64,000 nucleotides of DNA from Novosphingobium sp. TH158 (lineage in GTDB: Bacteria; Pseudomonadota; Alphaproteobacteria; Sphingomonadales; Sphingomonadaceae): contig NZ_PKRT01000001.1 of NCBI RefSeq assembly GCF_002855555.1, forward strand, positions 1,240,001 through 1,304,000, written 5' to 3'. A program made the position numbers and the translations under genes. Below, in pieces: positions 1-6,964 of this stretch. The notes under the pieces were generated by a model. The model ran no database searches and was not told where the DNA came from. It was given only the letters and a program-made list of their open reading frames with translations. Position 1 is the first letter of the stretch. The number at the start of each line of letters is the position of its first letter.

Positions 1-356
1 TTGGCATCCTGGCCGGGGAAATGATGATCGACCAGTACGCGCATCAGGTCGGTGCGCTGCGGGTTGTCCTCGATCACCTCGGCGCGGCCGTTGATCGATA
101 CGCCGCGCAGCTCGTCATAGGTGCGTCCGTCTTCCGCCAGAACGGCGATGCGCGGATCGCGCTTCAGGTTCACCACCTTCTGCGACTTGCCATAGGTTTC
201 GAAGAGGATCGCACCGTCATGCACGGCGAACCACACGGTGGTGAGGTGCGGCGCGCCATCCTTGCCCAGGGTTGCCACCTGAAGCGAATGGGCGCCGTCG
301 AGGAAGGCGGAAACCTCTTCCCCGGTCATGCCGACGATGTCGCGAGCCTTGGCCAT
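1..356 (-). CDS. PPOX/pyridoxamine 5'-phosphate oxidase-family flavoprotein, C-terminus cut by window edge
   Basis: About 118 residues are visible from an ATG at 356, and the frame stays open to position 1, so the C-terminus is missing. The visible part has the split-barrel layout of the PPOX family: a strand reading SLQVATLGKDGAPHLTTVWF, then a strand reading ILFETYGKSQKVVNLKRDPR, then a stretch ending in the VSINGRAEV pattern. The family binds FMN or F420; its substrate cannot be read from sequence. It is the last visible gene of the SDR/SnoaL cluster, 14 bases after the preceding stop, so it is probably co-transcribed. No well-spaced Shine-Dalgarno precedes the ATG, so an earlier CTG start is possible. 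Confidence 0.8.
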   Translation of the reverse strand, partial: MAKARDIVGMTGEEVSAFLDGAHSLQVATLGKDGAPHLTTVWFAVHDGAILFETYGKSQKVVNLKRDPRIAVLAEDGRTYDELRGVSINGRAEVIEDNPQRTDLMRVLVDHHFPGQDA

Positions 357-370
357 GCCGCGATGGGTAG

Positions 371-892
371 TCAGGTCCCTTCGCGCGCGTCAATCGCCTT
401 GAGGAAGGATATCGACCCTGCAGCAGCCTCTGCCGGCATGGAAGCGAACCGGATGTCGAATGCGGAGCCGGGGATCGTTTCCATCACCCGCATGTTGCCG
501 GTCGCCCAGACGATGCGGGACACCCGTTTGCGGCAGCGCCAACCGGCGTGAGTCCTGACCCATTCATCGTCATACCAGCCGGTTCCGTCGAGCAGCGGCC
601 CGCCTTCGGTCGCATGCCGCAGCAACCGCCACTGGCCATAGGTGAAAGAATGCGCGTGATCGCCAAGTACGCGCACCTGGTGATTGGCCATGATATGCTG
701 GGTGGAATCCATATTCTCGTGGAAAGCGGCAAACACGCTGGTCCACTCCTTCAAGCCGTACCACTTCGCCGTACCGCCGAAATCGACGTTCACATATTCA
801 GTGAAAATCTGCTCGAACAGGTCCCAGCGCCGGGTATCAATGGCAAATCCGTAGAGATTGATGTGCTGAATAATCTCTTCGTGATCTGTCAT
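371..892 (-). CDS. SnoaL-like (NTF2-fold) protein 1 of the accessory cluster
   Basis: 173 residues, the usual size for a single cone-shaped NTF2/SnoaL domain. The N-terminal helix carries Y14 and D19 (Y-x4-D) and is followed by W23 and F26 in the W-x2-F pattern common to SnoaL_4 and scytalone-dehydratase-like proteins. H66 and H71 lie in the stretch TQHIMANH, where this fold usually places catalytic residues. Members act as dehydratases, isomerases, cyclases or hydroxylases on small hydrophobic substrates. The substrate here is unknown. It starts with ATG and is separated by 160 featureless bases from the upstream SnoaL-like gene, but lies in the same orientation. Confidence 0.8.
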   Translation of the reverse strand: MTDHEEIIQHINLYGFAIDTRRWDLFEQIFTEYVNVDFGGTAKWYGLKEWTSVFAAFHENMDSTQHIMANHQVRVLGDHAHSFTYGQWRLLRHATEGGPLLDGTGWYDDEWVRTHAGWRCRKRVSRIVWATGNMRVMETIPGSAFDIRFASMPAEAAAGSISFLKAIDAREGT

Positions 893-1052
893 CTAGTGTT
901 CTCCCAGTGAGACCTTGTGGCACTTGTGGGGTTGGCCTGCCACCCCCTGCCGCAACTTGCTCCTTGCCATGACGGCAGGCAAGCCTTGAGGCGAAGGATC
1001 GGGCATCTTCCAAAACGGATGAACCCGCGTGAAGGTCCATCCGCAAGCGGCA

Positions 1053-1529
1053 TCAGCCATCGGTATTGGCGATGGCCGTTTCGAACAGGCCCTGGGGGCT
1101 GACCCAGTCCTTGCGGACGCGGCGCAGGGCGATCAGCCATTGATCGCCAACCTTGCGGAAATCATCGATATAGACGCCGCAATGGTCCGGTCCGATATCG
1201 GTCCAGGCCGCCCAGTAGGTCCGCACCTTTGCGGTGTCTGGGCCGGTGAGGTCGATCTTGCAGGTTCCCAGGTGGTGCCGCACGAAGCTGGCCTTGTGCA
1301 CCGTATCCTGTCCCGGCTCCCGGTTGCGCCAGCGGTTCTGCCAGGCCCGGATCGCCTCGCGCCCCTCGTAACGAAAGATGAAGTCTCCCGGCGCGCGTTC
1401 GGACTGTATTACGCCGTCTTCCGTGAAGCAGGCGGCGTAATCGTCGACCTTCAGCCGGTCACCCGAAACGTTGTACTTGGCAAGCGTGTCGCGGATCGCC
1501 TCGCGCGCCAGAAGCTCCTCGATCGTCAC
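1053..1529 (-). CDS. SnoaL-like (NTF2-fold) protein 2 of the accessory cluster
   Basis: 158 residues, one NTF2-fold domain. It repeats the pattern of its neighbour: Y19-x4-D24 in the first helix, then the F-T-E-D-G turn, with H85 and H86 on the central strand. It is therefore a candidate dehydratase or isomerase rather than a mere binding protein. The start is GTG at 1529, which overlaps the stop of the upstream SnoaL-like gene by four bases (GTGA); this fixes the start and implies translational coupling. The substrate is unknown. It resembles the neighbouring SnoaL proteins only in these motifs, not along its length. Confidence 0.8.
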   Translation of the reverse strand: MTIEELLAREAIRDTLAKYNVSGDRLKVDDYAACFTEDGVIQSERAPGDFIFRYEGREAIRAWQNRWRNREPGQDTVHKASFVRHHLGTCKIDLTGPDTAKVRTYWAAWTDIGPDHCGVYIDDFRKVGDQWLIALRRVRKDWVSPQGLFETAIANTDG

Positions 1530-1966
1530 GCAGGCTGCTTCCGCAAGGGCATGACATAGACATCAAGGTGACGCAGCTTGCCCACCTCGTCGAACTCGTA
1601 GATCGTCACGGTGTTGGAAACGTCGGTTTCGCCGCCGCGCGTGTTGCGCTCCTCAAGTTCCAGGATCACGCGGCCGGGGGTCTCGGTGATCCGCCGCAGG
1701 GTGCCTTCCCACGAGGTATGCCCGCCGAACTGCGTGACGTAATAGCGGTAGGTCGGCCAGTCGATCACTTCCGCCTGCGGCCCCAGGAATACGCCTTCAC
1801 GGATGAATTCCGCCGTATTCACCAGCCCTTCGATCTCGGCCCAGTCGGCATCGCCAAGCGGCCCGGCCTTGGCCTTGTCGGTCAGCCGGGTGAAGGCTTC
1901 GCTGTAGGCGATGACCGATTGCGAAAGTCCGGTGAACCCGCTCGACGGGGGCATTTCGTTGGCCAT
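1526..1966 (-). CDS. SnoaL-like (NTF2-fold) protein 3, divergent member without the Y-x4-D motif
   Basis: 146 residues. The C-terminal half looks like a polyketide-cyclase/SnoaL-type domain, ending in a strand of the form YEFDEVGKLRHLDVYV that is typical of the family. Unlike the other three small proteins of this cluster it shows no Y-x4-D pair in the first helix and no His pair in the middle, so it may bind substrate differently or be a non-catalytic partner. The ATG at 1966 has a strong purine-rich Shine-Dalgarno just upstream (GGAGGAGAGG) in the 23-base gap after the SDR gene. Function unknown. Confidence 0.75.
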   Translation of the reverse strand: MANEMPPSSGFTGLSQSVIAYSEAFTRLTDKAKAGPLGDADWAEIEGLVNTAEFIREGVFLGPQAEVIDWPTYRYYVTQFGGHTSWEGTLRRITETPGRVILELEERNTRGGETDVSNTVTIYEFDEVGKLRHLDVYVMPLRKQPA

Positions 1967-1989
1967 GTTTTCCTCTCCTCCTTGCGGCT

Positions 1990-2778
1990 TCAGCTCATCA
2001 CCTGTCCGCCATCCACATTGATCGATTGCCCGGTAATCGTCCGCGCCTCGTCCGAGGCCAGGAACAGCGCCAGGTTGGCAACGTCCTCGGTCGTCGAAAA
2101 GGTCCGCAGGGCGACATTGCCGGTCAGGCCTGCCTTGATCTCTTCAAGCGTGACGCCCTTCTCGCCCGCGATCCGCTTCATGTAATTGACCATCAAGTCG
2201 GTCTCGATTGCGCCGGGCACCACGCAATTGCAGCGGATGCCGAACTCGCCGACCTCCTTGGCGATGACCTTGGTCAGCACGCGAAGCGCACCCTTGGCGG
2301 CCGAATAGTGGCTTTTGCGGACCATGCCATCCCAGCCCGCACCGGAAGAGAAATTGACGATCGCACCAGTCTTGCGTTCCAGCATGGAGCGGTTGAGAAC
2401 CTCGCGGCTGCACAGCATCGCGGCCATGCAATCGACCTTGTAGGTATCGAGGAAATTGTCGACCGTCTGTTCCCAGATGAATTTGTCCGCGCCGGGAACC
2501 GCGGCATTGTTCATCAGCACGTCGACCTGGCCCCAGCGGCTCATCGCCGCTTCCACCATCGCGGCGACATCTGCTTCGTTGGTGACATCGGCCTGCACGG
2601 CGATGGCATCGGGGCCAATGGCTTGCGCCTCTGCGGCGACCAGTTCAAGCCGGCGCGCGGCCATGACGACCCTGGCCCCCTCTTCCACCAGCATCCGCGA
2701 CATCACGGGGCCAAGGCCGGTAGAGGCGCCGGTGACCACGGCCACCTTCCCGGCAAAGCGCTGGCCGGCGCGGCTCAT
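1990..2778 (-). CDS. short-chain dehydrogenase/reductase (SDR), cluster member A
   Basis: 262 residues, a full-length classical SDR. TGASTGLG at 16-23 is the dinucleotide-binding loop, MNNAA (89-93) replaces the usual NNAG, and S144/S145, Y158 and K162 (YSAAK) form the active site. After the second strand the sequence is VVMAARR, with no acidic residue and with arginines, which suggests NADP(H) preference by the usual SDR rule. The C-terminal INVDGG motif is intact. The ATG overlaps the upstream SnoaL-like stop by four bases (ATGA). It probably interconverts an alcohol and a ketone on the cluster's substrate, which is unknown. Confidence 0.9.
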   Translation of the reverse strand: MSRAGQRFAGKVAVVTGASTGLGPVMSRMLVEEGARVVMAARRLELVAAEAQAIGPDAIAVQADVTNEADVAAMVEAAMSRWGQVDVLMNNAAVPGADKFIWEQTVDNFLDTYKVDCMAAMLCSREVLNRSMLERKTGAIVNFSSGAGWDGMVRKSHYSAAKGALRVLTKVIAKEVGEFGIRCNCVVPGAIETDLMVNYMKRIAGEKGVTLEEIKAGLTGNVALRTFSTTEDVANLALFLASDEARTITGQSINVDGGQVMS

Positions 2779-3269
2779 ATGTCGAGCACCTTCTTCATCG
2801 TCGCATGGCTCTCAGGCGAACCATCGAGCGCACGGTTGAAGCGTTCGACGATGCGCCAGCCATCCGCCGTGCGCTTCAGCGTCCAGTGATTGACTGCCGC
2901 GCGCCAGAGGAACCAGCGCTCGCCTTCCTTGAGGATCACCACCGAATAGCCGACCGCCTGGGCATCATCGCCCTCGACCGTGATCTTCGGAGTGGCCGTC
3001 AGGTGCGCGCAGCCGGTGTTGACGAGATCGAGGTGCCCCGGCCAGGCATACATCCCGGCGATCTCGTCCGGGGCTTCGAGCCGTTTCGCGCCGCCATCGG
3101 GCAGGGTGAAATTATAGCCCCCGCCCGGAACCCAGAGCTCCCCGGCCGGCCCGGCGGTGGCACTATCCACCAGCGGGCCATAGCTCATCAGCAGGTTCTG
3201 GATTTCAAGCTGGTCTTCCGCCCGTTGCAGGCGGCGTTCAAGCTCTAGTAGCCGCGCTTCTCGATCCAA
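2775..3269 (-). CDS. SnoaL-like (NTF2-fold) protein 4 with N-terminal coiled segment
   Basis: 164 residues from a TTG start at 3269, chosen because the first 20 residues form the Leu/Glu/Arg-rich helix (LLELERRLQRAEDQLEIQNL) often seen at the start of this family. Y30-x4-D35 follows, and a His lies in CAHLTATPKI on the central strand, so the catalytic pattern of the other cluster members is present. The start lies 25 bases inside the upstream CMD-like gene, and the 3' end overlaps the SDR start by four bases, so the three genes look translationally coupled. The function within the pathway is unknown. Confidence 0.75.
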   Translation of the reverse strand: MDREARLLELERRLQRAEDQLEIQNLLMSYGPLVDSATAGPAGELWVPGGGYNFTLPDGGAKRLEAPDEIAGMYAWPGHLDLVNTGCAHLTATPKITVEGDDAQAVGYSVVILKEGERWFLWRAAVNHWTLKRTADGWRIVERFNRALDGSPESHATMKKVLDI

Positions 3270-3907
3270 TCTTCACTCTCCCCGGGACGATATGTGACGC
3301 CCGGCGTTTTCCCGGACTTGGTCTTGAGATCAAAGCCGATGGCATCCGCGCCACCTTCGATCGGCACGCCGAAGGCGGAAATCGCCCAGCTGGTCATCAC
3401 ATAGTTGCCGACCAGCATGACCAGATCCATCATCTGTTCCTGGCTCAGCGTCTTCTGCAGCGTGGCCCAGGTCGCATCGGAAACGTTGTTGGTCTTGATC
3501 AGTTCGTCGCAGGTCGAGAGGATCGCGCGCTCTTCCTCGGTGAATTCATTGGCGGCTTCCGGAAAATCGCGGATCTGGGCGATCTCCTCAAGTGTGATCC
3601 CGGCCTGCATGGCATAGCCAACATGGTTGTGCCATTCGTAGATCGAGTTGACCAACACCGCGACGCGCAGCACGACGAATTCGAGCTGGCGGTTGTTCAG
3701 CGTGTGGCCGGTCATGAAGTACTTGCCGTAGTGGCTCCATGCCAGCGCCAGCGGCGGATGGTTTGCCATCACGTTGATGATATTGGTCTTGGAGCCTTCT
3801 TCCCAGGAATTCGGCTCGCCCCAGAACGACTGCACTTCGCGCGTGGCGTCGGTCCAGGTTTCCTTGGGCGGCCACTTGATGCGGAATTCGTTGGGAACGG
3901 TCGACAC
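3245..3907 (-). CDS. carboxymuconolactone decarboxylase (CMD/AhpD)-fold protein lacking CxxC
   Basis: 220 residues, an all-helical CMD-type protein. The core helix reads RVAVLVNSIYEWHNHVGYAM (81-100), giving E91-W92 and H95 of the family signature. The CxxC of AhpD-type peroxidases is absent, so a decarboxylase, hydrolase or isomerase role is more likely than alkylhydroperoxidase activity. The GTG at 3907 is preceded by AGGAGAG about seven bases away, which supports that start. Directly upstream is a 16-base palindrome (3932-3947), so this gene probably begins a regulated unit that includes the SnoaL and SDR genes. The substrate is unknown. Confidence 0.85.
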   Translation of the reverse strand: MSTVPNEFRIKWPPKETWTDATREVQSFWGEPNSWEEGSKTNIINVMANHPPLALAWSHYGKYFMTGHTLNNRQLEFVVLRVAVLVNSIYEWHNHVGYAMQAGITLEEIAQIRDFPEAANEFTEEERAILSTCDELIKTNNVSDATWATLQKTLSQEQMMDLVMLVGNYVMTSWAISAFGVPIEGGADAIGFDLKTKSGKTPGVTYRPGESEDWIEKRGY

Positions 3908-3931
3908 GGGATTTCTCTCCTGGGTGAATAT

Positions 3932-3947
3932 TTGAACGCTAGTTCAA
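3932..3947. promoter_or_regulatory. candidate TetR-family operator (6-bp arms, 4-base spacer)
   Basis: TTGAACGCTAGTTCAA: TTGAAC and GTTCAA are perfect inverted repeats around GCTA. It lies 25 bases upstream of the CMD-like GTG start and outside any coding region. Size and symmetry fit a dimeric TetR/AcrR-type repressor. No such regulator gene adjoins it, so the controlling protein must be encoded elsewhere. Confidence 0.5.
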
Positions 3948-3995
3948 GGCTTGCTGCCCGCAGGTCAAGCGCGGAAAGGTGCTATCGCCCCCGCG

Positions 3996-4742
3996 TCAGG
4001 TTACCGACCAGCCCGCATCCACGCAAATCGTCTGGTTGGTGACATAGCGGGCGATGGGCGAGACGAAATAGGCGACGGCGGCGGCAATATCCTTCGGCTC
4101 GCAGAAGCCCATGGCCGGCAGGCGCCGTGCCGGGCCTTCCGCCGGCGGCCCCTTGGCGGCGATGGCACCCGGGGTGCCCACGCCGCCCGGCAGCACCGTG
4201 TTCACCGTGATGCCATGCTCGGCCAGTTCCAGCGCGCTCGCCTTGGTCAGCGCCCAGAGCGCACCCTTGGAGCCCATGTAGCTCGTCAGCCCCTTGATCG
4301 CCTGTCCCCACAGGCTGCACGAGGCCAGATTGACGATGCGCCCGCCCTCTCCGCCGGCGATCATGGCGCGGGCCACTTCGCGGGTGAGCAGGAAGGGGCC
4401 GCGCGCGTTGATGGCATTGTTGCGGTCCCACTCCTCGGCGGTAGCATCGAGCAGAAGCTGGCGATCCTGCACACCGGCATTGTTCACCAGTGCCCAGGGC
4501 GTACCGAGCTGCTCTACGACCGCCGCAGCCATGGCGCAGATCGATCCCTCGTCCGCCATGTCCACGTGAAAGGCCTTGCCGCCGATCTCGGCCGCCACTG
4601 CCTCCGCCTTGGGCAGGTCGCGGTCGGCAACGGCCACGGTGGCACCGCATTCGGCCAGCAGGCGGGCAACGCCCTCGCCAATGCCCATGGCAGCGCCGGT
4701 TACGATGATGACGCGGCCGTCGAGGGAAAAGGGATTGCTCAT
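3996..4742 (-). CDS. short-chain dehydrogenase/reductase (SDR), cluster member B
   Basis: 248 residues, classical SDR. TGAAMGIG at 15-22 binds the dinucleotide, D40 at the end of the second strand (VAVADRD) points to NAD(H), NNAG is at 87-90, and S141, Y155 and K159 (YMGSK) are the catalytic residues. The C-terminal CVDAGW matches the family. It is first in the cluster's reading direction and sits 88 bases upstream of the CMD-like gene. Its apparent NAD preference against the NADP preference of the other SDR would allow one to oxidise and the other to reduce, but that is inference. The substrate is not identifiable. Confidence 0.9.
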   Translation of the reverse strand: MSNPFSLDGRVIIVTGAAMGIGEGVARLLAECGATVAVADRDLPKAEAVAAEIGGKAFHVDMADEGSICAMAAAVVEQLGTPWALVNNAGVQDRQLLLDATAEEWDRNNAINARGPFLLTREVARAMIAGGEGGRIVNLASCSLWGQAIKGLTSYMGSKGALWALTKASALELAEHGITVNTVLPGGVGTPGAIAAKGPPAEGPARRLPAMGFCEPKDIAAAVAYFVSPIARYVTNQTICVDAGWSVT

Positions 4743-4769
4743 CAGGTGCCTCTCGCAAATCAGATGGCG

Positions 4770-4797
4770 AGCATATGAGCAAGTGACAGCGCTGTAA
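4770..4797 (-). promoter_or_regulatory. candidate sigma70 promoter for SDR B
   Basis: Reading on the minus strand, TTACAG (-35) is followed after 16 bases by TATGCT (-10). The predicted start lies about 20 bases before the SDR ATG, and an AGAGG Shine-Dalgarno fits in between. This would start transcription of the whole accessory cluster. Confidence 0.45.
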
Positions 4798-4834
4798 GCA
4801 ATTCCCCCCGGCGCTTATCGCGCAAGCGGTAAGA

Positions 4835-5506
4835 TCAACCGGCCTTGCGCCCGAACCAGATCGTGTGGCGCGGCCCCTTGCCGTTGGCGCGGGCGCGAAC
4901 CTCTACCGTTTCGACCGCGAAGCCGGCCTTCGTCATGCGCGCGGCGAAGGCCCTGTCGGGCGCGGCCGACCAGACCGCCAGCACCCCGCCGGGGGCCAGC
5001 GCATCGCGGGCGGCCAGCAGCCCTGCCCGGGAATAGATGCGGTCGTTCTCGTCGCGCACCAGGCCGTCGGGGCCGTTGTCCACGTCGAGCAGGATGCCGT
5101 CGTAAAGTCCGTTGCCGGTAACGATGGCATCGGCAACGTCGCCCATGCGCAGCGTTACGCGGGGATCGTCAAGGCATCCCTGCGCCACTTCGGCCATCGG
5201 CCCGCGCGCCCATTCGATGATTTCGGGCACCAGTTCGGCAACCGTAACGCGGCCCTTGGGGCCCATGTTCGCCAGCGCGGCGCGCAGGGTGAAGCCCATG
5301 CCATAACCGCCGATCAGCAGGTGGGCATCGCGACCCTGAAGGCGCTCCAGCGTCATGGTCGCCAGGGCCTCTTCAGAGCCGCGCATGCGCGTCGACATCA
5401 GCTCGTTGCGATCGAGCACGATCATGAAATCGCGCCCGTGCGAGTAGAGCCGCAGCTCTTCCCCGCCGGGGACCTGCGCGGTGCCGAGATGAATGCGCGG
5501 GATCAA
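4835..5506 (-). CDS. spermidine-synthase-like SAM-dependent methyltransferase-fold protein
   Basis: 223 residues. The Rossmann core shows [16 protein letters not shown] (motif I), then [16 protein letters not shown] with the acidic residue that contacts the nucleoside, and [16 protein letters not shown] (motif IV), in the order of spermidine synthases. It is shorter than true SpeE (about 280 residues) and lacks the N-terminal beta domain, so polyamine synthesis is not established; many such proteins are unassigned. Translation probably begins at TTG 5506, which overlaps the DAHP synthase stop by four bases (TTGA). The pairing with aroG suggests co-expression only. Confidence 0.75.
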   Translation of the reverse strand: MIPRIHLGTAQVPGGEELRLYSHGRDFMIVLDRNELMSTRMRGSEEALATMTLERLQGRDAHLLIGGYGMGFTLRAALANMGPKGRVTVAELVPEIIEWARGPMAEVAQGCLDDPRVTLRMGDVADAIVTGNGLYDGILLDVDNGPDGLVRDENDRIYSRAGLLAARDALAPGGVLAVWSAAPDRAFAARMTKAGFAVETVEVRARANGKGPRHTIWFGRKAG

Positions 5507-6876
5507 GCGGCCTGCTTGGCCCGGTCCTGCGCCTCGAGGTTGAGCATCTCGGCAATGAGGAAGGCCAGCTCAAGCGACTGCGCCGCGTTGAGGCGCGGGT
5601 CGCAATGCGTGTGATAGCGATCGGCCAGCGCCTCGTCGGTGATGCCCATGGCGCCGCCGGTGCACTCGGTAACGTTCTGGCCGGTCATCTCGATGTGGAT
5701 GCCGCCGGCATGCGTACCTTCGGCGCGGTGCACGGCAAAGAAGCCGCGCACTTCGGCCAGGATGCGGTCGAACGGACGGGTCTTGTAGCCCGTGGCGCTC
5801 TTGATCACGTTGCCGTGCATCGGGTCGCACGACCAGACGACGGAGTGGCCCTCGCGCTTCACTGCGCGGACCAGTGCGGGCAGGCCCGCTTCCACCTTGT
5901 CATGGCCGAAGCGGCTGATCAGGGTGATCCGGCCAGCCTCGCGCGACGGGTTCAGCGTATCGAGCATGCGCAGCAGCGCGTCGGGCTCAAGGCTCGGGCC
6001 GCACTTCATGCCGATGGGGTTGCCCACCCCACGCAGGAATTCGACATGCGCCGAATTGTCGAAGCGCGTGCGATCGCCGATCCACAGCATGTGGGCGGAA
6101 CAATCGTACCAGTCGCCGGTCAGCGAATCGCGGCGGGTCAGCGCCTGCTCGTAAGGCAGCAGAAGCGCTTCGTGGCTGGTGTAGAAGCTGGTGCCCTGAA
6201 GCTGCGGCACGGTCTGCGGGTCGATGCCGCAAGCCTCCATGAAGTCCAGCGCCTCGCCGATGCGGTCGGAAACCTCGGCGAACTTCTGCGCCCAGGGGCT
6301 GCGGCCCATGAAATCGAGCGTCCACTTGTGGACCTGGCGCAGGTTGGCATAGCCGCCGTTGCTGAAGGCGCGCAGCAGGTTCAGCGTCGCGGCCGACTGG
6401 CTGTAGGCCTGCACCATGCGCTGCGGATCGTTCACGCGGTCCTGCGGGTTGGGCTCGATGCCGTTGATGATGTCACCGAAATAGCTCGGCATTTCAACGC
6501 CATTAACCGTCTCGGTCGGGGCAGAGCGCGGCTTGGCGAACTGGCCGGCCATGCGGCCAACCTTCACCACCGGCTGCTTGCTGGCGAAGGTCATGACGAC
6601 CGCCATCTGCAGCAGCACGCGGAAGGTGTCGCGAATGTTGTCCGGGTGGAATTCGGCAAAGCTTTCGGCGCAGTCGCCGCCCTGCAGCAGGAAGCCCCTG
6701 CCCGCAGCAACTTCGGCCAGATCGGCCTTCAGCGCGCGCGCTTCACCGGCAAAGACCAGCGGCGGAAAGCTCGTCAGCGTCTTTTCGACGCGCGCCAGTT
6801 CCTCTGCATCGCCATAGGCGGGCAGGTGCCGCGCTTCTGCCGACTTCCAGCTCTCCGGGTTCCAGTTACTTGCCAC
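5503..6876 (-). CDS. aroG: class II 3-deoxy-7-phosphoheptulonate (DAHP) synthase
   Basis: 457 residues, the usual length of plant-type (class II) DAHP synthase. It condenses phosphoenolpyruvate and erythrose 4-phosphate in the first step of the shikimate pathway in the cytoplasm. Signature stretches are QGGDCAESF with C69 as metal ligand, TEDRTR-like [35 protein letters not shown] and [14 protein letters not shown]. The start is GTG at 6876, preceded by AAAGGAG seven bases upstream; an in-frame ATG 64 codons earlier gives an unrelated arginine-rich extension and was rejected. A TTG-started methyltransferase-like gene overlaps its stop. The symbol reflects the family; alphaproteobacterial class II enzymes are variously named aroG or aroF. 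Confidence 0.95.
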   Translation of the reverse strand: MASNWNPESWKSAEARHLPAYGDAEELARVEKTLTSFPPLVFAGEARALKADLAEVAAGRGFLLQGGDCAESFAEFHPDNIRDTFRVLLQMAVVMTFASKQPVVKVGRMAGQFAKPRSAPTETVNGVEMPSYFGDIINGIEPNPQDRVNDPQRMVQAYSQSAATLNLLRAFSNGGYANLRQVHKWTLDFMGRSPWAQKFAEVSDRIGEALDFMEACGIDPQTVPQLQGTSFYTSHEALLLPYEQALTRRDSLTGDWYDCSAHMLWIGDRTRFDNSAHVEFLRGVGNPIGMKCGPSLEPDALLRMLDTLNPSREAGRITLISRFGHDKVEAGLPALVRAVKREGHSVVWSCDPMHGNVIKSATGYKTRPFDRILAEVRGFFAVHRAEGTHAGGIHIEMTGQNVTECTGGAMGITDEALADRYHTHCDPRLNAAQSLELAFLIAEMLNLEAQDRAKQAA

Positions 6877-6964
6877 AGTCTTGCTCCTTTGCGGGGTGGG
6901 CCCATAGCCCCGAGTCCCCGCGAATGCAAAACCAGCTTTGCTAAACCCGGCGAAAGTTCGGCCT

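Noticed and set aside
1..4742. The accessory cluster as a recently acquired genomic island
   Set aside because: No tRNA, integrase, transposase or flanking repeat is visible and base composition looks like that of the neighbouring core genes.
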